A stretch of DNA of 12,310 bases, taken from Ruminococcus sp. UBA1828 (GTDB lineage Bacteria > Bacillota > Clostridia > Oscillospirales > Ruminococcaceae). The stretch spans positions 4,218-16,527 of the forward strand of contig DDJI01000023.1 of assembly GCA_002338885.1 (NCBI GenBank), in the 5' to 3' direction. The notes under the pieces are model-generated. The model did no database searches. It saw nothing but the letters and a program-made list of their open reading frames with translations, and was not told the DNA's origin. The position numbers and the translations under genes are program-made. Of the stretch, positions 1 through 7,814 are shown piece by piece. Each line of letters opens with the position of its first letter. The first letter of the stretch is position 1.

Positions 1-259
1 ATGCGTAAAGATTGCCCTGCGGCGCCTCGTCGCCCTGCATATATCCCGACAAAATATCGACCTGGTTGTTTTTGTCATACTCGCTGCGGCGATCCTCGCC
101 GTCGGCGTTATAGTACAGGATTTCATATCCGCTGTTTTCGGAAAAACTGCGCAGCATCTGCGGGATTATGCCCTCGTAGGTTCCGGTGTCGTCGTCGTAA
201 TATTCCAAAGGGTACGCATCCGGATTTCCTGCGACATATATTAAAACCTTTTCTGCCAT
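1..259 (-). CDS. Solute-binding-like sensor domain protein, N-terminal fragment
   Basis: The first 86 codons of a gene that runs off the low-coordinate end of the window. The ATG at 259 is preceded by an AGGTG ribosome binding site and lies 8 bases after the stop of the coiled-coil gene, so it belongs to the same operon. The peptide begins MAEKVLIYVAGNPDAYPLEY and continues with an EGIIPQMLRSFSENSGYEI segment. This is the pattern of the first lobe of bacterial extracellular solute-binding protein family 3 domains, which also serve as sensor modules of signalling enzymes. I see no signal peptide or membrane segment before the domain, which is odd for a periplasmic-type fold. The rest of the protein (a GGDEF, EAL or kinase output domain is possible) lies outside the window, so its function is not assigned. 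Confidence 0.65.
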   Translation of the reverse strand, partial: MAEKVLIYVAGNPDAYPLEYYDDDTGTYEGIIPQMLRSFSENSGYEILYYNADGEDRRSEYDKNNQVDILSGYMQGDEAPQGNLYA

Positions 260-267
260 CTGACACC

Positions 268-786
268 TCACAGCTGCTGTTCGGTTCCGTTTTTCCTCTC
301 AAACAAGCTCATGTTCCTGCCCGGCACTTCCTGCACTGTCGCCTCGATTTTCTGAGACGCCATCTGCGACTGCTGATCAATTCTGCGGAGCAGATCGCTG
401 ACGGTTTCCCTCACGCTCTTGATATACGCGCGGTACTTTTGCAGCTGGGCATGCGCCTTTTCGCACTCCTTTTCCCACTCTTCCCTGTCCTTTTTAGCCT
501 GTTCCTGCGCCTGTGCGCGCAGGTTTTCCGCAAAGCGCGTCGCCTCGATCATAGTTGCGGCGATAGCCGTCTGCTCGCGCTTTTGATCCTCAAGCTTTTG
601 CGTCAGATCCTTCAGCTGCTCTTCAAGTTCGCTTATGCGCGCCCTGTAAAGTTCCGCATCCTTTTTCTGCTGTTGATCCTTTTCCGTCAGCTTTTCGGAG
701 TAATCCTTCTCGATTTCGCTGATGTACTCGTAAACTCCTGATTTTTTGTAGCCGAAAAAGCCCTTTTTAAGTTGATCCAAATTCAT
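268..786 (-). CDS. DivIVA-like coiled-coil protein
   Basis: A 172-residue, highly charged protein. Residues 8-30 (KKGFFGYKKSGVYEYISEIE) resemble the short N-terminal DivIVA/GpsB-type segment (F-x-GYKKxxVxxYI). From about residue 25 to 150 it is a continuous K/E/Q/R-rich predicted coiled coil. It has no membrane segment. DivIVA-type proteins are cytoplasmic scaffolds that gather partners at curved membranes or division sites. The ATG at 786 has a GGAGGG site 6 bases upstream, and the gene follows the glycosyltransferase stop by 16 bases, with no terminator between them, so it is probably co-transcribed. A role in localising the polysaccharide machinery would fit this position but is inference. 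The DivIVA resemblance is short; a generic coiled-coil protein is the alternative. Confidence 0.7.
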   Translation of the reverse strand: MNLDQLKKGFFGYKKSGVYEYISEIEKDYSEKLTEKDQQQKKDAELYRARISELEEQLKDLTQKLEDQKREQTAIAATMIEATRFAENLRAQAQEQAKKDREEWEKECEKAHAQLQKYRAYIKSVRETVSDLLRRIDQQSQMASQKIEATVQEVPGRNMSLFERKNGTEQQL

Positions 787-802
787 AACAAACCCTCCGT
801 AT

Positions 803-2209
803 TTATTTAAGTTTTATCTTTTTGCGTTCTATTCTGCCCCAGCTGCTCTTTTTCTTTTTATAGCCTATAAGCGCTGTCGCCCTCACCCACGCAAGTATCA
901 GCCGCAAAAACGACACCTCCACTACGCACAGTATGATTGCCTTCAAAACATCGGTAAAGGACAGCTTCAAATCGACGGTGTGTACTCGCGCGAAAAACGC
1001 AGTCAGGGACATGACGGACGAATACACCACGTATATCGCGAAGAACAAAATCATAAACGGCACGTTCAGCAGGTCAAGAAAATAAGCCATGATCACAGTC
1101 GCTATGCCGAACACCTCGATATACGGCGACAAGAGCTCGTAAATCAAAAAGTACAGGTAGGATATAAACCCGACGACGCCGTATTTTGGGTTAAACATTA
1201 TCTTTTTGTGGCGTGTCATGCTTTGAAACAGCCCTATGTGCCACCGCCGCCGCTGCTTGCACAAATCCCTGAGCCGCTCCGGAGCCTGCGTCCAGCATAT
1301 CGCATTTGAGGCGTAGCGGATTCTGTACGGGATGTCGTTTTCGCGGCAGTAAGCATGCAGCTTTACGACAAGCTCCATATCCTCACCCATTGTGGTCGGG
1401 TCGTACCCTCCGGCGTCTATGACTGCACTTTTCTTAAAAAGCCCGAACGCTCCCGAGATGATCACGCTTCCGTTGAACTTGTCGAAAAGTATCCTCGCAG
1501 CCAAAAAGGAGCGGTCGTACTCCAAAACCTGCATGCACGGGATCAGCTTATTCGGCATTTTGTAAGAGGACACCCTGCCGTTCTCGATTTCCGTGCCGTT
1601 GCTCGGTCTAACCGCGCCGCCCACTGCGATCACGCTTGCATCTTCAAGCACCGGCGCGACAATCTTCTCAAGCGAATCGTATTGCAGCGCCGAATCCGCA
1701 TCCATGCAGATGAAGTAGGGATACTTTGAGGCGTTTATGCCCATGTTCAAGGCGTCCGCCTTTCCGCCGTTCTTCTTTCTGATAAGGGTTATCGGCACCT
1801 TCCACCCGTGCGACTCATAAACAACCTCTTCCGGCTGGCATGCTATCTTTTTTTGAATCGGGCGGTTTATCTTGTGCATGTTAAACGCCTTGCAGACCTC
1901 TTCGCTTGTGTTGTCGCTTGAGCCGTCGTCAACGACGATTATCTCATAAAGGCGGTACTCCAAAGAAAGCAATGATCGCACGCTTTCGACGATTGTAACC
2001 TCTTCGTTGTGCGCAGGAACCACTATCGACACCGGAACATAGTATCCGCCCGGCAGCTCGCTTTTGAGCTTGTTTCTTTTCTTTGTCTTGTAAAGCTCCG
2101 AAGAACCCACGGCAACCGACAAAAACAAAAAGCTCGCGTAGCCTATCATGTACAGGACAAAGAAAACGCTCACCCATTCAAAAAACAGTTTATACGCGTC
2201 CGACACCAT
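803..2209 (-). CDS. Processive family 2 glycosyltransferase (membrane polysaccharide synthase)
   Basis: A 468-residue GT2 enzyme of the cellulose / poly-N-acetylglucosamine / hyaluronan synthase type. It has one N-terminal membrane helix (about 9-34), a cytosolic GT-A domain, and several C-terminal helices (about 345-407 and 420-447). The full catalytic set is visible: SIVVPAHNEE (61-70), DDGSSDNT (94-101), DAD (170-172), GED (275-277) as the likely catalytic base region, and QRRRW (319-323), the Q-x-x-R-W signature of processive synthases. The enzyme should extend a glycan from nucleotide sugar and export it across the membrane. The sugar cannot be told from sequence. The basic tail after residue 450 is too short for a PilZ domain, so direct c-di-GMP activation is not apparent. 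The ATG at 2209 has an AGGTG site, and the gene follows the HEAT-repeat gene by 5 bases. Confidence 0.9.
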   Translation of the reverse strand: MVSDAYKLFFEWVSVFFVLYMIGYASFLFLSVAVGSSELYKTKKRNKLKSELPGGYYVPVSIVVPAHNEEVTIVESVRSLLSLEYRLYEIIVVDDGSSDNTSEEVCKAFNMHKINRPIQKKIACQPEEVVYESHGWKVPITLIRKKNGGKADALNMGINASKYPYFICMDADSALQYDSLEKIVAPVLEDASVIAVGGAVRPSNGTEIENGRVSSYKMPNKLIPCMQVLEYDRSFLAARILFDKFNGSVIISGAFGLFKKSAVIDAGGYDPTTMGEDMELVVKLHAYCRENDIPYRIRYASNAICWTQAPERLRDLCKQRRRWHIGLFQSMTRHKKIMFNPKYGVVGFISYLYFLIYELLSPYIEVFGIATVIMAYFLDLLNVPFMILFFAIYVVYSSVMSLTAFFARVHTVDLKLSFTDVLKAIILCVVEVSFLRLILAWVRATALIGYKKKKSSWGRIERKKIKLK

Positions 2210-2214
2210 ATGAA

Positions 2215-3318
2215 TTACACCTCTGCTTCCTCAAGCTTGCGCAGCTCAAGCCTGTACATCATCATTTCTCTTGCGTATCTGTCGTTGCCCGCAACAATGT
2301 CTATAACGTCGGAGTAATCGACGCCAAGCTCCGACAGGCTCTGCGATGCGGAAAAGCGTACATACCAGTTGCTGCTGTGCAAAGCCTCTTTGAGCGCCGA
2401 CTCGGTATCGGCTCCGGGATACTTTGCAAGCGACGATGCGGCAACCGTCGCATACTCCCATTTATCCGCGCTCTTATCTCTGACAAAGCTCAAAAGGCAC
2501 TGCCTTGCCTGCTCGTATCTGTATTTGCCGAAATACCTGACTGACGAAATCCTCAGCTCTTTGTCCTGCGACTCGTCAGAGAGTATTTTAAACATTTGCT
2601 CCTTATAGTTTCCCGAGCAAAAGCGTATGTAGTTTAAAATCGCAAGCAGCGTGTGGCTTGAAAACGAGCCAAACTGCTCTAAAAGCGCCCCGATCAGCTT
2701 GTCGTGGTCGCCGTAATAAGTGAGCAGGCCCTCCGTTAAAAGCTTTTCGTGAAAGAACACCTCGCCGTCGTCCTGAATTTTAACCGCTTTTACTATGTAC
2801 TCCGGCGCGGCAAAGCGGTACATGGCGTTCATGGCGTTAAAGCGGCAATAAAGATTCGGCTTTTTTACGTAGTCGAGCAAAATGTCCTGCAAGGTGTCTA
2901 TAGACGCCTCCCTGTCGGAGGTGCAGCAGGAGAGAAAATACGTAAAATAGCTCGCCTGCATGACCTCTTTGTCCTCATACTTCACAGCTAAGTACATGAT
3001 TGCGGGGCGTATCTGCCTCATATATTCTAAGTAGGTCTGCACGTCCTGCGCGCTGTCGGTTTGATAAACCCTGTGAAACGCCATGAGGTTTTTTACCTTG
3101 CTCAAAGTGCGGCGCAGATATTTTAAATGCTTCTCGCTCGCCTTTCCCTCCGGCGACTTTATGTTTTCTATCTCCGAATCGATTTTCTTTTTTATCCTGC
3201 GGCAGCGCTTTTCCATCCTCGGCTCGCTGCGCTTCATCAGCAGGTTGTATACGATGTTGAACACAATCATGCTGACGCAGACTGCGCCGTAGATGTATAT
3301 CATAACCTCCGCTCTCAT
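2215..3318 (-). CDS. Membrane-anchored HEAT-repeat protein
   Basis: 367 residues. There is one N-terminal membrane helix (about 6-28), then a strongly basic stretch (29-46), then helical repeats from about residue 90 to the end. The last repeats are clear HEAT/PBS-lyase-like units, for example around 284-300 (EYATVAASSLAKY) and 317-332 (NWYVRFSASQSLSELG), with the W-x-V-R-x-x-A-x-x-x-L spacing. The positive-inside rule places the repeat domain in the cytoplasm. HEAT repeats are protein-binding scaffolds with no catalytic activity of their own. The gene sits between the glycoside-hydrolase-like gene (29-base gap) and the glycosyltransferase (5-base gap), so a co-polymerase or assembly role beside the synthase is a reasonable inference. 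The ATG at 3318 is supported by an AAGGAG site. Confidence 0.85.
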   Translation of the reverse strand: MRAEVMIYIYGAVCVSMIVFNIVYNLLMKRSEPRMEKRCRRIKKKIDSEIENIKSPEGKASEKHLKYLRRTLSKVKNLMAFHRVYQTDSAQDVQTYLEYMRQIRPAIMYLAVKYEDKEVMQASYFTYFLSCCTSDREASIDTLQDILLDYVKKPNLYCRFNAMNAMYRFAAPEYIVKAVKIQDDGEVFFHEKLLTEGLLTYYGDHDKLIGALLEQFGSFSSHTLLAILNYIRFCSGNYKEQMFKILSDESQDKELRISSVRYFGKYRYEQARQCLLSFVRDKSADKWEYATVAASSLAKYPGADTESALKEALHSSNWYVRFSASQSLSELGVDYSDVIDIVAGNDRYAREMMMYRLELRKLEEAEV

Positions 3319-3347
3319 CTTGCTCGCTCCTTTTCGCAGCCGTCACG

Positions 3348-5591
3348 CTAAAGGCTGTTCCAGTAATCCTTGACTATGTAATAAGACTCCTTGAGTCTTT
3401 CGTGATATGTCACGTCCTTGCCCCAGCCCTCAAGCTCAAGCGCGGGCATGCGTATGCGGGAGGGCGAATCGTCAGCCGCCGCGCCGACATACATTCTGTC
3501 TATTTCGATAAACTCCACGCCGTAATTTTCATAGTAATCGTCGTGAATCATCATCTCGGACGGGTTCCCGAAGTTTAAAAGCTGCCACGGTATCCGTATC
3601 TCTATGCAGTCGCCGCTGAAGATAAAGTCGGCAAGCGAATTAAACTCGTCCGACTCGGGGTTGGCGTTTCCGTAAGTCAAAAGCCCCGTCTCGTATATTT
3701 CCGCTGTTTCCTCCCAGTTTCCCGAAAGCAGCGGCGTTGCTGTCTGAAGCATGAGGTAAATCCTCTTGAACACAGGGGTGTCGGCGTCCACTTCGCTTAG
3801 GTACGCATCAAAGTTGTTTACCTCGTGCGAATACATCGCCCTGAGCGTTTCGTAGCGCTCCTGAACTAAGATTCTGCTTTCGCTCTTGCCGTCTATCACG
3901 ATAAGAAAGTCGCACGCCCGCTCAAAGGATATGCCGTAATTTTCGCAGTAGGTGCTGCCCGTTTTCTGCGTGGTGTCTATCGGGATGTATATCACGTCGG
4001 AGTCCCACTCAAAGCCGTCCTTGTCAACCATAAAGTAGACAAACTTTTCGTCGTACTTCATTGAAACGGATATTCCGTCCCCTTCAAAGACCACGTCCTC
4101 GTCCTGCCACTCGGACAAATCCCCATCGACGTAGCAAATGCTTTCTTCCTCACCCGGGTCAAAGGTCAGAAGTCCGAAATACTGTTCGTTTGTCTGGTAG
4201 TCGCTCCAATACGGAGTGTTGTCGAGGTCAACGGCATGCATGGTATTCCATGTTCTTTTGAACCACTCGTCCTGCCACGTAAACACGCAGCTTCCCGCGC
4301 AGCCCGCCTCCATTATGTCGTTATAGCAGTCTATTATCGCATAGCCCTGCTCCTGTTCGCTCATGTTTCCCTGATTTCTGCCGGTGTTGTAGTCACGCTG
4401 AGCCATGCCTCTGCCGGTGGACACTCCGTACTCCGAAATCACAACCGGCATCGTGTGATAGTTTGTCAGCGCCTTGAGATAGGTATAATAGGTGTTTGTC
4501 TCGCCGTTATAATCTGAGAAGTCCGCGTTTTCCCCTCCGGGCAGGTAGTCCTCTATCGGGACGCCCATGTCAACGTTATCCCACTCGGATTGGTCGTTTA
4601 TCCAGTACGTCAGGCTTTCCTCAGAAGAGGAGTTGAGTATGTAATTGAGGTAATCGGGGTAGTATGGATAAACGTGATAGGAGGCGAAGCGCCCCGATAT
4701 GAACGCATCGGTGGTTTGAATGTGCTCGACGTCAACCTTTGCGCACTTCATGAAAAATCGGGTTATGTCCTGCGGGTACGCAAAGGGGTCTGTAGTAGGC
4801 CAGTTTGAAAAGGCTATGAGTCTTTGCTGCTTATATCGCTCCGACTCGTACTCTATGACCTTGTCTCCCACCTGACAAAGCATCGCCTCAAACGGCGAGG
4901 CATCCTCCGTCGTATACATGTACTTGCCCTGATAGGAATTTCGTTCGGGGTACTTTTGGTCGGTATACGCCACCGTCACATCCTCCCACTCTACGCCGAG
5001 GATGTACGCTATGACCCACTTTGACACGTCCTTGCGGTATACGCCGGAGCCGAGACCGTAGCCGAGCGACAGCGTCTTTTTGCCGTGAAGGATGTCTATG
5101 ACGGTGCGGCAGTCGTCCAAAAACGTCTGCAAAAACTCATCGTCATACGCATCAAGGCGGGAGTTTTGCGTATAGTCGTTCACCCACACGCCGTGTATGA
5201 GCCACAGCGGCTCCATGCCCTCTTTTTCACGCTGAGTGTTATACTCGTAAAAGGCGTTATAGAAGTCGTCGTGAAGAATGGTGTAAACTCGCAGGGTGTT
5301 TGCGCCCATCTGCTGAATAAGCTCAAACCAGCGCATATATGTTTCCTTATCTATCGAGTAGTCGGTAGCCCATTCTCCCGGCAAGCCCACGCCCATATTC
5401 ACGCCCCGAATTTCAAACGGCACGTACTCCCCGTCCCGCTCCATGCAAATGGTGTCCGAGTCGGTTGTCATGAAGGCAGTCACCGGCGCGTTCGGGTGAA
5501 AGTCGATGTATATGCCCAGCCGGTAATATGCCGTGTTCCATGCAAAAAGGAGCAGCACGACAACGCATGCGATGATGATAAATTTTTTCAC
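3348..5591 (-). CDS. Membrane-anchored glycoside-hydrolase-like protein
   Basis: 747 residues starting with GTG at 5591, with a GGAGAG site 8 bases upstream. Residues 4-19 form a membrane anchor, so the rest is probably extracellular. Residues about 55-450 look like a clan GH-A (beta/alpha)8 barrel: FEIRGVNMG (59-67), MGANTLRVYTI (95-105), AYILGVEWE (195-203) as the strand-4 acid/base region with E201, and VVISEYG (383-389) with E387 as the likely nucleophile, followed by VFTWQDEW (436-443). The residue before E201 is Val where GH-A enzymes usually have Asn. Residues about 485-720 look like a beta-sandwich, possibly carbohydrate-binding (GDLSEWQDED at 490-499, then KFVYFMVD). It may trim, transfer or bind the polymer made by the downstream synthase. 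The exact GH family and substrate are not assigned. Confidence 0.8.
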   Translation of the reverse strand: MKKFIIIACVVVLLLFAWNTAYYRLGIYIDFHPNAPVTAFMTTDSDTICMERDGEYVPFEIRGVNMGVGLPGEWATDYSIDKETYMRWFELIQQMGANTLRVYTILHDDFYNAFYEYNTQREKEGMEPLWLIHGVWVNDYTQNSRLDAYDDEFLQTFLDDCRTVIDILHGKKTLSLGYGLGSGVYRKDVSKWVIAYILGVEWEDVTVAYTDQKYPERNSYQGKYMYTTEDASPFEAMLCQVGDKVIEYESERYKQQRLIAFSNWPTTDPFAYPQDITRFFMKCAKVDVEHIQTTDAFISGRFASYHVYPYYPDYLNYILNSSSEESLTYWINDQSEWDNVDMGVPIEDYLPGGENADFSDYNGETNTYYTYLKALTNYHTMPVVISEYGVSTGRGMAQRDYNTGRNQGNMSEQEQGYAIIDCYNDIMEAGCAGSCVFTWQDEWFKRTWNTMHAVDLDNTPYWSDYQTNEQYFGLLTFDPGEEESICYVDGDLSEWQDEDVVFEGDGISVSMKYDEKFVYFMVDKDGFEWDSDVIYIPIDTTQKTGSTYCENYGISFERACDFLIVIDGKSESRILVQERYETLRAMYSHEVNNFDAYLSEVDADTPVFKRIYLMLQTATPLLSGNWEETAEIYETGLLTYGNANPESDEFNSLADFIFSGDCIEIRIPWQLLNFGNPSEMMIHDDYYENYGVEFIEIDRMYVGAAADDSPSRIRMPALELEGWGKDVTYHERLKESYYIVKDYWNSL

Positions 5592-5608
5592 GTTGCGCTC
5601 TCCTTCCG

Positions 5609-7087
5609 TCAGTGGTTAAACTTCTTGTTCCTTGAATCGTGGCTGTACTGCAAAAGGATGTCTATGTTTTCATCCATCCACGCGCCGCGCTCGCGTATGA
5701 AGTCCTTCAGCTGCTCAACCGCCTGCTCGTAATTGTCGGGGTTTCTTGAGTCGGGGTTTAGGGTTCTGAAGGATTCAAAGGTGTATCCCCACACTTCAAA
5801 GTTTCTTTCAATCGCGGAGCCTAAGTACTCTATGGTGTCGTCGATATACTGCATGAGATAGTCCTCGTTGAGATAGGTTTCACGCAGGTCGCAGTAGCGG
5901 TCGATGATGTACTCGACAAACTCGTCGTCTTTAAACATCATGACAAACCACGGCAGGTACTGTATTTCAAAATGCGTCGTGCCGACGTCCTGACGCATGT
6001 TGCCGCAGCACGTGTTTAAATCCCACATGCACATGTGAAACTTGCCCTGAACGTCGCGGTACATGTACGTAGACCTTGCGCCGACTTCATAGTTGCATAT
6101 AAATTCATTCAGTATGCAGTATTCCGCAAACGACTTCATGTCCGCATAGTTCCACCACGCATAAGAGCCGGTGTCTCGGTCATACGAGTAAAGCGTTTTT
6201 TCAAAGCTGCTCAGGTCGTCATGGATGTACTGTATCCGCTCCTCGGTGAGGTTTGACGGCCCGGGGTACACTATGTCGATGGCGTTGCGGGTTCTGTAGG
6301 TGTACATGATAAAGGAGTTTATGTTTTTGACTGTGTTTTCGCTTCCCCTGTCAAGGCGCACCACATAGCTCACCCTTGAAACGCCGTCCTGCGGCTCGCT
6401 CATCCTAAGGCGGCTTGTCTCGGAGTTATTTATTGTCTCGGTCATGACGTAAAGCCCCAAGTACTCGCCGTTGATGATAAGCTCGCAGAATCTGACGTTC
6501 GGCGCATACTCCATGATTTCTCCCGAAATGTTATACCACATGTAGTTGCGTATCAGGGTTTTGTCCATTATCGGACCGTGAAGCGCCCACTCGTGGTGAG
6601 CGTCCATCCCCATCATCCCGACGTCTTTATTTTTTATATAGTCGTCCTCCGTTATCGTCAAAAGGTAGCCGACTTTATCAAAATTTCTCGAGGTGTTGCC
6701 TCTTATCCTGATCCTTGCTGCTGTTTCGAGGTCGGGCGTGTCTGACGGGTGATGATTTGACTCCTGAGTGTCCATGACCTTGACCGTGCATTCAAGTGTC
6801 GGCTCGCCGTCGGCGGTTGTCGTGAACTCTGTATACTCGCCCGTCTCGGGTATGACGCTTTCTTCTATCGGCTCTCCCGGTATTTCCTCGCCGCCGGTAT
6901 CTATGATTATCAGGGGCAGATGCGTGCACAGCTCACTTTTGTCGCAGTCGCATCCCTCGTCGGGCTGTCGGAAAACAAGGTGCTGATGCACGCGGTTGTT
7001 GGGATTGTCCCAATCGACGGCGTTGATGAGCACCACCGTCAAAAGCATTGCAAACGTCGCCGCAATCCCTATAATGCGAAACTTCAT
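5609..7087 (-). CDS. CotH-family kinase-like protein
   Basis: 492 residues with an N-terminal membrane helix or signal (about 4-22), so it is probably outside the membrane. CotH-family landmarks occur in order: RIRGNTSRNFDK (126-137), WALHGPIMDKTLIRNYMWY (167-185), FCELIINGEYLGLYVMTETI (200-219) and HMCMWDLNTCCGN (351-363). CotH proteins are divergent protein-kinase folds; the Bacillus subtilis member phosphorylates spore-coat proteins. Two oddities stand out: the usual W-D-x-D is WDLN here (355-358), and a CDCDKSELC cluster (46-54) precedes the domain. The ATG at 7087 has a GAGGTGG site and follows the DUF4956 gene by 20 bases. The combination with VTC and DUF4956 genes is a recurrent but poorly characterised neighbourhood. 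The substrate here is unknown and could be a surface protein or a glycan. Confidence 0.9.
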   Translation of the reverse strand: MKFRIIGIAATFAMLLTVVLINAVDWDNPNNRVHQHLVFRQPDEGCDCDKSELCTHLPLIIIDTGGEEIPGEPIEESVIPETGEYTEFTTTADGEPTLECTVKVMDTQESNHHPSDTPDLETAARIRIRGNTSRNFDKVGYLLTITEDDYIKNKDVGMMGMDAHHEWALHGPIMDKTLIRNYMWYNISGEIMEYAPNVRFCELIINGEYLGLYVMTETINNSETSRLRMSEPQDGVSRVSYVVRLDRGSENTVKNINSFIMYTYRTRNAIDIVYPGPSNLTEERIQYIHDDLSSFEKTLYSYDRDTGSYAWWNYADMKSFAEYCILNEFICNYEVGARSTYMYRDVQGKFHMCMWDLNTCCGNMRQDVGTTHFEIQYLPWFVMMFKDDEFVEYIIDRYCDLRETYLNEDYLMQYIDDTIEYLGSAIERNFEVWGYTFESFRTLNPDSRNPDNYEQAVEQLKDFIRERGAWMDENIDILLQYSHDSRNKKFNH

Positions 7088-7107
7088 TTTACCACCTCAA
7101 AGCGCCG

Positions 7108-7803
7108 TCAGCCGCTTATCTCGTCGTTTTGCGCCACTATGTTGCAGTATTCTATATTGCCGATCTCGTAAAGCGCATCCGTTATGCTCTTTTTCTGCTT
7201 TTTTGACTTTGACCCTCCGCCGGCGCTGTCCAAGACGCTTTTGCCCACCTCGTATATAAACTCCACGCTGTTTTCGGTGGTGTTCTTTACACGCAGGTTG
7301 GCTTTTCTTGCAAAGTACTGGAACACAAGAGCCTCGACGCGTTCCTCGTTCACTCTTGCGGTGCGTATTATGAGCAGCATTCTGTTGTCGTTTTTAATGC
7401 GTCCGAATATCAACAGCACCAAAAACGCCGCAGCACTTCCTATGGCAGCGGTCAAAAAGTCTCCCGCGCCGCAGCATATGCCCGCCACGATCGTCCAGAA
7501 AATATACACCGTATCCCTTGAGTCCTTTATGGCTGTTCTGAAACGCACGATAGACAGTGCGCCGACCATACCCAAAGACAGCGCAATGTTGTTTCCTATG
7601 ACTATCATAACCGCAGTTGTGATTACCGTCAGCGCGACAAGCGAGACGTTGAACTTTTTGCTGTATATGCTTCCCTCGTGGGACAGCATGTACGACAGAT
7701 AAATAAACGCGGCTATTACAATCGACACGGCCATTCTGAGGGCGATTGCGCCGGTGTCAAGCTGACCTGTGCTTTCAAACATCTCTAACAATAATTCTTT
7801 CAT
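7108..7803 (-). CDS. DUF4956 family membrane protein
   Basis: 231 residues. There are about four membrane helices (roughly 20-40, 52-70, 72-86 and 98-134), then a cytosolic alpha/beta tail of about 95 residues. The family hallmark is the conserved block SIVRFRTAIKDSRDTVYIFW (84-103), followed by the helix containing AGICCGAGD. A Ser/Gly/Lys-rich linker (194-205) sits in the tail. The function of DUF4956 is not established. It recurs beside VTC-type polyphosphate polymerase and CotH genes, so a membrane partner, anchor or channel for the VTC protein is a fair inference. The ATG at 7803 has an AGGAGAG site, and the gap to the VTC stop is 11 bases. Confidence 0.9.
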   Translation of the reverse strand: MKELLLEMFESTGQLDTGAIALRMAVSIVIAAFIYLSYMLSHEGSIYSKKFNVSLVALTVITTAVMIVIGNNIALSLGMVGALSIVRFRTAIKDSRDTVYIFWTIVAGICCGAGDFLTAAIGSAAAFLVLLIFGRIKNDNRMLLIIRTARVNEERVEALVFQYFARKANLRVKNTTENSVEFIYEVGKSVLDSAGGGSKSKKQKKSITDALYEIGNIEYCNIVAQNDEISG

Positions 7804-7814
7804 ATTCAGCTCTC

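Noticed and set aside
1..741. Plus-strand ORF of 246 codons
   Set aside because: Antisense shadow of the coiled-coil gene and the sensor fragment; Arg/Cys/Leu-rich with no domain, while the minus-strand genes have good ribosome binding sites.
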